A stretch of 64,000 bases of DNA, taken from the NCBI GenBank assembly GCA_012861695.1, contig JAAOOA010000648.1, forward strand, positions 62,001 through 126,000, given 5' to 3'. The notes beneath the pieces are model-generated. The model was given only the letters and a program-made list of their open reading frames with translations. It did not search any database and was not told the DNA's origin. The stretch is from Trematomus loennbergii. Taxonomy: Eukaryota > Chordata > Actinopteri > Perciformes > Nototheniidae. How positions within the stretch are numbered: the first letter of the stretch is position 1; each line of letters opens with the position of its first letter. Below, piece by piece: positions 14,501 through 25,992 of this stretch. A program made the translations under genes and the position numbers.

Positions 14501-17500
14501 TGTGAGTGACTGTGGAGTGGAACATTCCTGACAGAGGAGCCTGTAGTATGTGAACATGTGTTTGAGTATTCATAGCACTGCGTGGAATCTCTAGTGAGAG
14601 TGTTTTTTTCATTATCACATGTGACAGGTCTTCTGTTCTTCTACTACAACTCTCACCTTTTCTTTTTTTAGGATTGTCTACAGACAGAATAAGTCAACAA
14701 ATCCTGTCACTATTAATACTGGTGACAAATTAGTGTCCCGCCATTTTAGATGAGGAAACAAGAAAACTGACTTCCTTTCAGTTGAAGTTGCTGTGACGTG
14801 TGAGGTGCTTACCACATATTTTGGTTCCATGTCTGTACTATTTGAGCTGCTTATCAGATGATATGCTGACACAGGAAGAGCAAAGAAACATCACGTACAA
14901 GTACAGTAGCTTTTTGAGGAGAGTTAACGCAGTGGTAAATAAAGTTCTGTACGCGTGGCTTCACCTGCTGTCACATAGTGTACATGCTGTTGCTCTCAGA
15001 TATAATCGTAACCTCACTTGCCTGTTTGTGTGGTATTTTGACATTTTCTTCATGTTGCTTCCATCTCCAAAGATTTTGTAAAAACCTGTTGAACTTGGGT
15101 CTGTGTATTTTATTTATTTTGTACGCGTCCTCATAAAATCTTGTTGGGTAAGTTCTTCTTGGAATGTCGGCTTGCGTAATAAACACATCAAAAATGAAGG
15201 CAACTTTAGGGATATGTTTTGTAAGTTTGAAGATGTTGTTCGTAGAAAACGCCTGTGGTTTATTGAACCCTTCTGTGTTCGGTTTAATAAGTTAAATGGA
15301 ACTATAATACTAATACCACATTACTACATTTCTGTAATTGTGACATCCTTTCAAACAAAACATATTGTAATTAAGTATATCAATATTTCCTACACCTATC
15401 ACTATTGTTATTGCCATGTGTAATTTTGACATGACTTGAGTTTGGTTTGGGAGGAGGGATATAGTCTTGGTTCTTTACTTGGACCAGACTATGGACTTCT
15501 GTGTCTTGTATTCCACACGTCATATACACACAATCACTCTCACTCCCATGACAAGGAGGCAGTGATAAGATGGAGAGGATAGTGATAGAGATTGAGCAGT
15601 TTATCGTACAATAGATGATTTACTTCTTAACTGATTTTCTTCTATTTTCTATAAAATAGACAATTTGTATGAATGCAGTTTGTTACATAAGCTAGCAGAA
15701 AGATAATGAAGGCATTAAACTGGATTCATGACATGCCTTTCATGTTATCCCCGACTGTATATAGGTTATTTTTCCCTCAGCTGATACCTCCCAGCTAATA
15801 AAACTCATGTCATGTTTGCGTCATTCCTCTGACAGTCAATAGGGAATGATTGTTATGGGCACTGACATCACTGGAGGGGTCTTTGAGTTATGAGTGCATT
15901 TTATGTTGAGTACTTTTCACACCACGCTGAAATGAAGTGATAATCATCAAGAAAGCTGTATTATAACATCTGTTTTAGTCTGTACTGTATTTATTTTGTA
16001 CCAAAGGACATGAAGTTCTTTTGTTAGCAGCGCTACCACAGGACATCTCCTGTTATTAACATAATGGCTCTGGTTAAGAATATAAATAAGAATATGATTA
16101 GAATAATCAGAAACTGTGATAATACATTTGCCCGTTTTATAGGCTGGACGATTCCATTCAAATGGACTATGCTCAGCTGAAACATTGTCATATTAGTTGG
16201 ACGTCTGCTTTGGAATTGGATAATGATGATGGATAGATGACTTCCTGCACTGCACACACACAAAGCGTAGAATAATGGAAACAAATGATGTAAAACGACG
16301 ATTTGTATCGGTGCCTTTTTAAACGTTAGGGTACTTTTATAGGTTTAAATGTCTTCATATGTGAGTATAGGCACACATCTCCAGCTGGCTGGTTATCTGA
16401 AGGTCTCATTTTTCTTTTAATTAATCTTCAGTGGACAATCATGCATCATGACAGTATTACGGCTCCACAGCACATCCAGCTCCACAGACAGTGTCTTTCA
16501 TCTCCTACTTCAGCTCCCTTAAACAAAGCAGGTGATGCTAATGTTGCTGTTGACAGGGACAGCAGGGGTACACCCTGTCCCACCTATTCATGATGAGCCA
16601 GCTGACGGATGTCAAAACACTGCTAATGCTCCTGAAGTGCCGTTGTCTGGGAAATAAGACAAAGACAAAACACTTAGTGCAGGTTGTGCTGTGTCCCTGT
16701 CCTTTTTGACACTAGTTTCTCTGGCAGTGTGGGTGGACTTGAAGAGGAGAGCTGAGGTCTTTTTATAGCAGTCCACCTTCCTGTGTCCTTTCTTGAGTTT
16801 CATTTTATGGAAGACGAATGAAGTCTGTTATGTGTATCCTGTCAGGGAAGATGGGTGTTGTTATTCATCAGGCTTGTTGGATGAAATCGAGGCACTCACA
16901 CTCTGTACCAGGAAACATCTTTGCTCTTAAGCAGAAAGATGCAACGCTATCTGCTTCTGTGAGGCAAAGTCCAAAAGATGAATAAGTATTCTAATCTGCA
17001 AGGACCATAGTCTGCTTTGAATTAGAAATGTTGTGTGCGCTGAGTCATTGAACTGCTGATTATTGGATTACTTCCTGCCGGCTTTTTACATGTGTCCACA
17101 TTATTGATAAGTTGCAAATATATACATATTACTTCAAAACAATGTTTATACCTATGCTTTACATTGCATACATTTTCTTTTTGTTGGTGTCAGTAGGGAC
17201 CATATATATGCCATTTTATATTTGTTTGTGTGTTGTTGTTGTGTCCCACCCCCAGCCTTGTGGCTCTCTGACTCACATGGATCATGTAAAATGAAAGCGA
17301 CAGCGCTGCTTCATGTCTCTTTACCCACGAGCTCCTTTCTTTTCCATTGGCCACAGACACCTGATTTCTCTGATGCTAAAAATAGACTCCTTCAGACCCT
17401 AACTCCCCCTCTTGCTGCCCCCTCACCTCTTCCCAGTGTATCGGGAAGTCTCCCTGCGTTATGCCTATTCTTTGCTTCCATACGGCAGACAAAGCTCCAT

Positions 17501-18404
17501 TGAGAGAAGTGTGTCTTTGTGTGAAGGAGATGTCAGACTCCTTCAGTGCAACACTGAAAGAGTGTCTGTTTTTTTTTTTTTTAGCTCTGATAAGAAAATC
17601 CCAAGATGATAAAGACAGGTTTTCCACCGAGCTGAAACCTGACTCTGAACACATCTGAAGCCAAAGTCATAAGACCATGAGCATCTTTGAAAATGGCCTT
17701 TTATGGTCAGTGTGTGAGACGGCCTCTGTCCTTGGTCAATGGGTAGAGCACTTTTGTGAAGCCTGCGTTATTCGTGCGCACAAGAGGGTTTGAGGTATTT
17801 CACAAAAGGGCAGCAGACAACCACAGCTTTTCAAGAGCAGCTTCTTCCCATGGACTGTTAATTTGCTTTGTGGTAGATGTCCTCAGACCAATAATAAACT
17901 GGTGACCCCAGGATCTGAGTTTCTTTATACCATAAACCCAAGAGTATAGAACTATATAGATATATTATGTATTGAGAGGTTAGTGTAATATAATTTACTT
18001 GGATGAAAACTGAACATCAATTTGGGTAATTCTATTTGATAAATACATATTTAACTCCATTTATAAAAAAAAAAATTGTTCTCACATCGTGTTTATAACT
18101 GATCCTCCTAAAGCCTTTTCTGTCTGATGCTTGCAAAACTTCTCTGTTCCCAATTCACACATCGTTTTAAGATTCGCTTCCTCTCAGCTATTACAGCATG
18201 GGAAATCAGGGAGTTTCTTCCCAAGGATTCAGTTAATTCAATATTGGTATTCTCCTGTGTTCCTCCATATCTCTCACACTCGGTACTCGATTGTATAAAA
18301 GAGAGTAATAAGTGGTCTTCTAAGTTCATTTCAAGAAATTGCACTCAAATGTCATTGGGCATTTTGAACCAGGTAGTTGTAGGCCTGCATGAGTACAGTA
18401 CAAG
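11589..18404. other. Long gene-free stretch (probable intron 1)
   Basis: AT-rich sequence with no convincing ORF, tandem repeat or recognised element. If the candidate exon 1 is correct, this is the first part of a ~16.7-kb first intron, where transcription enhancers often lie. I can point to no specific site. Confidence 0.4.
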
Positions 18405-18412
18405 CATTAAAC

Positions 18413-18873
18413 TAGGGCTGTGCAATTAATCGTATTTTAATCGCAATTACGATTTTGGCCTGCCACAATTACGAAAACAACATAATCGAAAAAAACAATT
18501 ATTTAGCTTTGCTAGGTTGTGACAGTGCAACATATTTGATCTAATTAATTTTGGTCTCATTTATTTGTATTTATCATATTTACATATGTTTAGTAGCTTG
18601 TTGAAGTGCGCTCCAAAATATTTGTTGATCTTGTTTATTGGTATTTATTATTTTGATATTATTTATATAAATGTATCATTTATTTTTGTATTGGTTTTTC
18701 AGTTGAATTATACGTTCAGGGTAATCAACAGTTAAAAAGATACTGTTCAAATTATTATTTGTATTTGTTTTGATGTTTTCAAAGTCAATGAATAATCGTA
18801 TTTAATAATCGTGATATCAATTATTGACCAAAATAATCGCGATTATGATTTTTGCCATAATCGCACAGCCCTA
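18413..18873. mobile_element. hAT-type MITE, copy A, with 8-bp TSD
   Basis: Ends are TAGGGCTGTGC and its inverted counterpart GCACAGCCCTA. The flanking octamer CATTAAAC occurs on both sides (18405-18412 and 18874-18881). Eight-base target duplications are the mark of hAT transposition. The interior is AT-rich with paired AATCG/CGATT tracts and has no coding capacity. A full copy in the opposite orientation lies at 22414-22888. Confidence 0.88.
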
Positions 18874-19854
18874 CATTAAACGCTAAATATTTTGTTTTCA
18901 CATTCTGCATTTTATTAAGAGATGTTTCTGCTACATGACATTATATCAGTATCAGTTTCTTTAACCAGAAGACAGATTGCAGAGACAATGATCCGAGTTG
19001 GGGAAGCACAGAGACTGAAATAAGTGAAAGTGGAGACAGGAGAAACAGGAGAAAGAAATATCAGCCCTGCAGCGTCTGGTCTCTACTTCCTCGTCACTCT
19101 GACTTCATCTTGACAACCAATAAGGAAAGAGTCCTGTGTCTCCATGGTTACCCCCGTTCAAGCCATGATGGAGAGGATGAAGGGGCAGGAAAGGAAAACA
19201 TTTTGGCCTATTTATGGAGTTTAATCCATTTAATTTCTCTTCTCGACAGTCAAAAACAAAATGCATTGCCAGTTCTTTGAGTGCTAATGACATTTTGATT
19301 TTTAATGCTTGATAAACACTGATAGATAAACTCCATAGAGAAGGCAAAATGGTTTACTTTTAACTGTTTGATTTCATATGATTCAAATATTTTCATCCAA
19401 TGGCCAAAAAACTGCCACTATTTTATATTTTAAATGTAGGATTCCACAAGCTTTTAATCACAGACATTTATTTGACACCTAACAAGTCTGCCTTTTTCTC
19501 TTTGTTTAAGGCGATTGCTTTCAGAGCTTATTCATGCATTTCATCCATAGGTTCAGCCTTCATGCTAATAACACAGGTTTGATTGACATAACATGTGTCT
19601 TGCATGCCTTCACAAAACTCCTTTTGAGTTATTACAAGCTGGCTGATGGTCAGTCAGATGAATTCAGTTTGAATATCTGATGCATGTGAGGGTGGTTGCA
19701 TTCTGCCATAGATGGTCAATAATGTAGGTGTCGTCCCACTGAAATAACAAGTCATGTTTCTGTTGTATATCATATAGTCCAAGCCACTTTGCAATATTGT
19801 GAGAGATCGCTTCTAGCAATGTTAATGTGAATCCATCAGTTGTTATTCCTCTAT

Positions 19855-20457
19855 AGGCGCTTTCACACCGGAGTACTTTTCCCAGGAATAGTTCGATAGT
19901 TCCTGGGATTTTGCGTTCACACCAAAAATATCTGGAACTAGAACTTTTTTTCGGGAACCTTTTCACCCTTTTCAGTCCCTGCTAGAGGTGGTACTTTCCT
20001 GGGAGGAAAAGGTTCCAATTTCTGATTGGCTGGGCGAATTGCAAACCACGCCCCGTAAAACTCAGAAAGGTTTTGTGAAGCCGCCATTTTATTTGCTCGC
20101 ATTAGCATTATTAGCATTAGCATTAGCCCAGCGCACCAACGGAGAGAGACTAATTTATGGCAACACAAAATAAAACTTGGAGCGGTGGAGTGATGAGGAG
20201 GTGTCGGCGCTTCTGGCGATTTACCCGGGACTTCGGGTGGCAGTATACGCCGTGAAGTTGTTTGCGGCCTGCCAGTAAACCCAAAGCAGAAGAAGAAAGA
20301 AGTGACGTCAGCGGCTTCATTTGCTTCATTTGCGTAATCCTCCCTCAAGGACTTATTGCGGTGTGAACGCGATCTATTAGATAGTTCTGGAACTAAAGAG
20401 TTCCCGGGGAATTATGTTCCGGGAACTATTCCTAAAGTACTTGGTGTGAAAGCGCCT
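19855..20457. mobile_element. Harbinger-like non-autonomous element with TIRs and a Myb/SANT-like remnant
   Basis: The ends AGGCGCTTTCACACC and GGTGTGAAAGCGCCT are inverted repeats, extended by further inverted GGAACTAT/ATAGTTC blocks. The flanks share TAT. The middle holds GCATTAGCATTAGC repeats. After an ATG at 20157, one frame reads MATQNKTWS; after a small frame change, a second reads WSDEEVSALLAIY (about 20186-20224). That is the start typical of the Myb/SANT-like protein of PIF/Harbinger transposons. A truncated minus-strand copy lies at about 49917-50222. Confidence 0.65.
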
Positions 20458-20460
20458 TAT

Positions 20461-22239
20461 GTCAGTGGTGAGCAAGTATCAGCAACAGGCGCCACATTAA
20501 CAGCACTTTGAATCAGCATCTTGTTGCTACCAAACACTCATGGAGATGCTGATAGAGATGTTTGAGATTGATCATTTGAACCTACAAAAGCATTTCTTGT
20601 CCTTTGGTCTGTAGGTTAGATGAATGGGATGGAAACATATCAAGTTTAGCAATGCTTTACTTTTCTGTATCCTCAGAGTTACATAAGACTTCTCTTTGTA
20701 CAGTGATTTAGGCCGTTTGAGGAGAGCGACAGCAGGAGGAGATCCTCATGTAACCTTGGCACGTAACTGATTAATCAAAGTATAATTAATTTGCATATAA
20801 GGTCATCTAATTTTGTATTTCAGATTACAGCGTGGCGTTGATTAAAGATCGAGCTATGTGACAGGCCTGTTTTGGAAAACGCTAGGCTGATGAGCATCAC
20901 TGAGGCATAAGAAAACAATGGCTCCACTTATTAGCATGCTTCAAGTTCCCAGCAGTCACTGGGCACCAGATTAATTTATGGGAGTATTTTAATTAGATGC
21001 TGTGAGGGTGTCTAATCCAAACTTGACTTATTTTCCACTGGTGCAAAGCTTCACATGTCGTCAGGTTCACTGATCTGCCTTTAGAGAGAGTTCGTGTTTC
21101 CAATTATGAGATTTAGTGCAGCTGTTTTCATGGAACTCAATTTACAACCACATAATTGAGGTTATTTAGACAAAACTAAAAGAGCAAATCATTGCTGCAG
21201 CTATTATTCAGGTGGTACTTCATTTTTCAAGAACCTAGTTCTCTATCTGTATCTTTCAAGCAGCAAATGATTAGTTGTAAAATGTTACATTTGTTACATA
21301 AAGGTGAGGAATGGCCTTCTTAATCCACATGCGGACTAAACCCCCAGTGTATGATGAACAATTTGTATGGTTGTTTTTAAAACTCTTGCTCTGCTATAAT
21401 ATTGTGAATGTTTTGCACATTCTCTTCTGAGTCTGTTCTTGCTGGTTCTTGTTTGTTCTCTCTCCGTGTAAACCTTGATCATATCTAGAAGCAGTTCTTC
21501 CTCGCAGGGAAACTGTAGGAGGAAGAGGACGAGGAGAATGAACACAAAGGAGGAGATGCTCACAGGGTGTGAGTATTTTTAGCTTTCCTCTGTACTGCGA
21601 TGATGAGTAAAGAATAAGGGCAGGTTGTGAATGTGCATCCCACTTCCTTAGCCTGCGGAGGAGCGAGGGCCTGAGGGACAGGAGGAGTGATGGACTCTTT
21701 CTAGGGCACATGGTGGGATCTTACTGTATTTACAGGATGAAACACCAACAACGTATTATCCTCTCTATTAGCATAATCATGTCGCTGAGCTGGATAATGG
21801 CACTGCTAGTGAATCTGGTTGTTGTTGAATAATTTTTTGGTGGTGCCCAAGACCCTGGTAATGAAGGATTTGTTCTGAGGAGATCACATTTCCATTTGTC
21901 TTTTCTGATAGCACAGTTCATTTTGAGTCTTTATCAATGCAGTGTAAATCACAGATAACTCTCAATGTTGTCCCTACTTTTATCTTTCATTCTTTGAACA
22001 TGCAAACCATCCTGGGCCCTTTTTCAATATAAAGAAAGATAAATGTTTGCTGACCCTTTCTATGCTTTATTGAAGTCGGCAATGAACAAAACATGGTCTT
22101 TGTCCGATAGCCTCCTCCGCCCAACCTGCACCTGTATAATGAATAGAAATGTTCCACATGCTCTATAATGGAGTATTTCAAAGGGTAATAGATGAAGTAT
22201 CTTGTATCAAGGGTCAAATATATGATAAATAACTTTCAC
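20461..22239. other. Gene-free intronic sequence
   Basis: No convincing coding exon or recognised repeat. The scattered ORFs are short and without domains. Confidence 0.35.
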
Positions 22240-22918
22240 ATGTTACATTACATGTTACTTGTTAGACGCTTTTATCCAAAGCGACTTACATACTCAATAC
22301 TGTGGGCAATCCCCACAGGAGCAATTTGGGGTGAAGTGTCTTGCCCAGGGACACAACGACATGCTGACTGCAGTGGGGTTTGAACCTGTGCCCCCTGATC
22401 CGAACACCAACGCTAGGGCTGTGCGATTATGGCAAAAATCATAATCACGATTATTTTGGTCAATAATTGACATCACGATTATTAAATACGATTATTCATT
22501 GACTTTGAAAACATCAATTTATTGAACTTTAAAAAAAATACAAATAATAATTTGAACAGTATCTTATAACTGTTGATTACCCTGAACGTATAATTCAACT
22601 GAAAAAACAATAAATAAAATAAATGATACATTTATATTTACATTTAAATAAATAATATCAAAATAATAAATACCAATAAACAAGATCAACAAATATTTGT
22701 AGCGCACTTCAACAAGCTACTAAACATATAAATATGATAAAACATATAAATAAGATCAAATATGTTGCAGTGCACTGTCACAACCTAGCAAAGCAAAATA
22801 ATCGTTTTTTTTCGATTATGTTGTTTTCGTAATTGTGGCAGGCCAAAATCGTAATTGCGATTAAAATACGATTAATTGCACAGCCCTAACCAACGCACTA
22901 CTCCACTGCGCCACACGC
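22240..22918 (-). mobile_element. tRNA-derived V-SINE-type SINE, interrupted by a hAT MITE
   Basis: Read on the minus strand, it starts with a tRNA-like head holding an A-box-like TGGCGCAGTGGAGTAGTG and a B-box-like GGTTCAAACCC. It continues through a CCTGGGCAAGACACTTCACC core to GTAAGTCGCTTTGGATAAAAGCGTC and a (ATGTA)-type tail. The last two blocks are the conserved region of vertebrate V-SINEs. The head is split at 22413/22889 by the hAT element, whose target duplication (ACCAACGC) is SINE sequence. It is not a functional tRNA gene. Confidence 0.8.
22414..22888. mobile_element. hAT-type MITE, copy B, inverted relative to copy A, with 8-bp TSD
   Basis: Begins TAGGGCTGTGCGATTATGG and ends ATTGCACAGCCCTA. 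The flanking octamer ACCAACGC is present on both sides (22406-22413 and 22889-22896). The sequence is the reverse complement of the element at 18413-18873 with scattered differences, so the two form inverted arms about 3.5 kb apart. It is nested in a SINE and so is younger than that SINE insertion. Confidence 0.9.
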
Positions 22919-25680
22919 CCATGAATATGGTATAGGTAGAAGTTCCCCAAGTTAACATTCATCACCTTAATACAGAGATTCAGGAAGACACACAAAAGAG
23001 AAATTCAGTTTCTCACCTGGATCAAAACTTGTCAAAATACACCATGAATTACCATAAAATTAACAAACTATTGATAATGTTTACCAATTAGCAACATTGT
23101 GACTATTATTATTGTTGACATCCTCTGTTTCCTATTATTATGATTATTATTATTACAAAAATGTAAATTAAATATAACAACTGTTACAAACGGCAAACGG
23201 CACCACACACAGGATCTGAAGCGAAAAGTGCAGCGTAGCAAAAAACACTTTGATTGAACTTGATTAGGTAAATGTATTCACAATAGCAATGTTCTGATCC
23301 TGGGTCCTGACCTTACATTTGGGAAAGACTCGCGGTGAGTTTTCAGTACGGCCTAAGCCGGCAGGTTTTGTAAATCAACTTTGTATTCTGTGTCACACAC
23401 TTTATATAAATATCTATACACTGAAAAAAGATACTTCATATGTTGCCCTTCATAATTGAAAAGAACAGTCTGATCTTTTTACATTATGCTTTAAAAAAAA
23501 AAAAAAGCGTAATTGCCTCTTTGGGGACTGCAGGTGGATGGTGAACTCCCTCGCTCTGGCAGATCAGCGCTCAGTCCAGCATTAACAACATTGTCTTAAG
23601 CCTTTTGACATTTTAACTGGATTGGTGGATAAGCCCATCAACTCAATCGAGGGCTTCTTGCCACGGGCAGAGGCTCTGTTGGTGGCGGTTGTCATAGCTG
23701 AAGTTGTCTCTGTAATCTCAAGGCAACGCTGTGTGAAAGTGATCTATGGTATTTGAGGCTAACATTTTCCACTTGAATTTAAATGGGGACTTGCCTTGGG
23801 TCAGTCATGAGGGAACTCCCCCCCCCCCCCCCGCTCCTCTGGGATTCACCAACACCTCGTTTGCTCTGCCTCAAAGTGTTGCTCTGTAACACGGGCTACA
23901 TTTAAAGGAGCACACCATTGTGGCCTATGAGGTAACTTCTCCTATCCAGTGTTCTACTTTGTGTCGAGAGCCATGCCCAGCTGTTGCTCTCTGTCCCATG
24001 ATCAACCTGTCTGCTAAATGGTGCACCTTCAGATAGATAGACTATAACATATACAGAATAAATATACTCTCTCATATACCAAACTATGAATATATAAACA
24101 TAGTGTACCAATATACATAAAACATTTGTCATATTTTTAATGTGTTTATGTTTAGACGTTAGCATGAGCCTCTGGTTTATGACGCATAATCCATCCTTTA
24201 ATTTAGAGTAAGCACGTTTCATCCCTGCGAGAGGTGAGCAGATGTGCACATATTTGAGCGCTTGTTTGTTTATGCCAGCTCAGAAGTCACACAGATGTAA
24301 CTGTGCTTCCATGCTTCATACTTACAGCTGTTAAATATGAGTGAATGATGTGGTTTCCTACTGTTTCCTGGAGCATTATGTACCTCTGATGGTTGGTCAC
24401 ACCTTCTGAAAGGGTCGCGGATGAGGTATTTGCAACATTATTCAGCTCAGGGTGCACAGTCTTCCACAGCTGGCCCCACGTTTAACAGGCTGAAAAACCA
24501 GTGGTGGGTATAGGTACAAACACAGTCTTACTAAAAGTGTTTTGTAGCTTTGTTGTCTTCAGTTTTGTGAAGCGGGAACATTGGAGGCTGCTTTGTGCTG
24601 AGTGCTGTGGAGGGTGCTACTGTTGCGTCACTGCCAATAGGGGGCTGAGACTATATTTTTAGAAGGGAATGAGCATATTCTCCGAACAAACCACGTCAAG
24701 CACTCTGCTTGCGTATGCTAGGATTATTGTGACCAGGCTATTTTTAAGCAGTGTGTGTGTGTGAGTGCCTTTTTCTGGGTCAAGTACGGTGCCAGTACTC
24801 TCTCTCTCTCTCTGGGCTGCTGGTGGATCCTGCATTACAGGTCCTCTGCTGTGCTCAGCATCTGCATCAGTCACAAAGGAAAGAGTCAGAGAGACAGAGG
24901 GCGTAATAGCCGCTTTAGGATAGGCCTGTGTCTGCAACCAACAATTAATCAACTGAAAAATAATCTCAACCACTCAAATTATGAATTCAGAAAGGCCTCA
25001 TTAAACTGAAGTGTATCGTTAAAGGAGAAAATAATACCTTCTAAATCGAAAGCCACATTGCATACAGATGTTTGTGCTATATTAGTATCCACATCCACAA
25101 TACACACAGAACACAGAAATGTGTGACAAACACATTTTTGTGGGAGCGTGTTTGGGTGCAGAATAGAGAGATACACTACAACTATAAACTCAGCTGAAAC
25201 GAAACTTGTGTATTTATATACTTAGTTTGTGTATATATTGAATATGTGCACGCTTGTTTGTATGTTTGGCCTGCAGAAATATTTATTTATCTTTCTCTTC
25301 ATTTCTAGATGAATTGATCAATCATGTGGTGGATAACATGTCAGACAATACTGAGGGAGTTTCTCAATGACCAAGGTGATGTCTGACATGTTTTGTTCTG
25401 TAGTTTCAAAACCCAAATATAAACGGTTTAATGAATGAAACGGGTGAAAGCAGCAATTTTCATCAGATGTGAAAAACATATTTTTTGTCATTTTGAATAA
25501 AACATTACTTGGACGACGAATAAGTTATCGAAATAGTTTTTGTGTTTGCGTGTGTGTGTCGTCCATGCATGTGTGAAACAACAAATTGAAACATCATTTT
25601 GTCTGATAACTAAATCAATATTTTGAATAAATCAAAAATAATTCTATACACACATGCAGATTGTATGGCTGTGACACTTA
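22919..25680. other. Gene-free intronic sequence
   Basis: Contains a poly(A) run near 23492-23505, a poly(C) run at 23819-23832 and a short CT repeat at 24797-24813. No convincing exon or recognised element. Confidence 0.35.
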
Positions 25681-25989
25681 CGGTACGTTCCACACGGCAG
25701 CGTGCATTGAAGCTTGCCGGTGGGCGTGTCTGGAGCGCGACCAACAACCAATCGCATTAATCTCCCGCCCGGACACACAAGCACGCGGTTTGATTGGCTA
25801 GAGCTTGTACTGGCATATGATTTGATTGGCTGGCGCTTCCGTCGAAGCTTGAAAAGTTGAACTTTTCGCAACTTTCGAAGCAACGTGACGGAACCACAAT
25901 GCAGTTCGGCAAAGCGTGACGTCACCCCATTCAAAGTGAATGGGAAGCAGCGTTGAAGCTTCAAAGCACGCTGCCGTGTGGACGGGCCG
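25681..25989. mobile_element. PIF/Harbinger-type MITE with TTA target-site duplication
   Basis: The left end (CGGTACGTTCCACACGGCAG) and the right end (CTGCCGTGTGGACGGGCCG) are inverted repeats of about 24 bp with few mismatches, and inner GAAGCTT blocks extend the symmetry. The flanking trinucleotide TTA is present on both sides (25678-25680 and 25990-25992), the 3-bp TWA duplication expected of PIF/Harbinger transposition. At 309 bp there is no coding capacity. Confidence 0.82.
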
Positions 25990-25992
25990 TTA

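Noticed and set aside
19938..20348. 136-residue minus-strand ORF as a gene
   Set aside because: It lies within the Harbinger-like element between its inverted repeats and antisense to the Myb/SANT-like remnant.
22240..22918. Minus-strand tRNA gene
   Set aside because: It is a SINE head interrupted by a hAT insertion.
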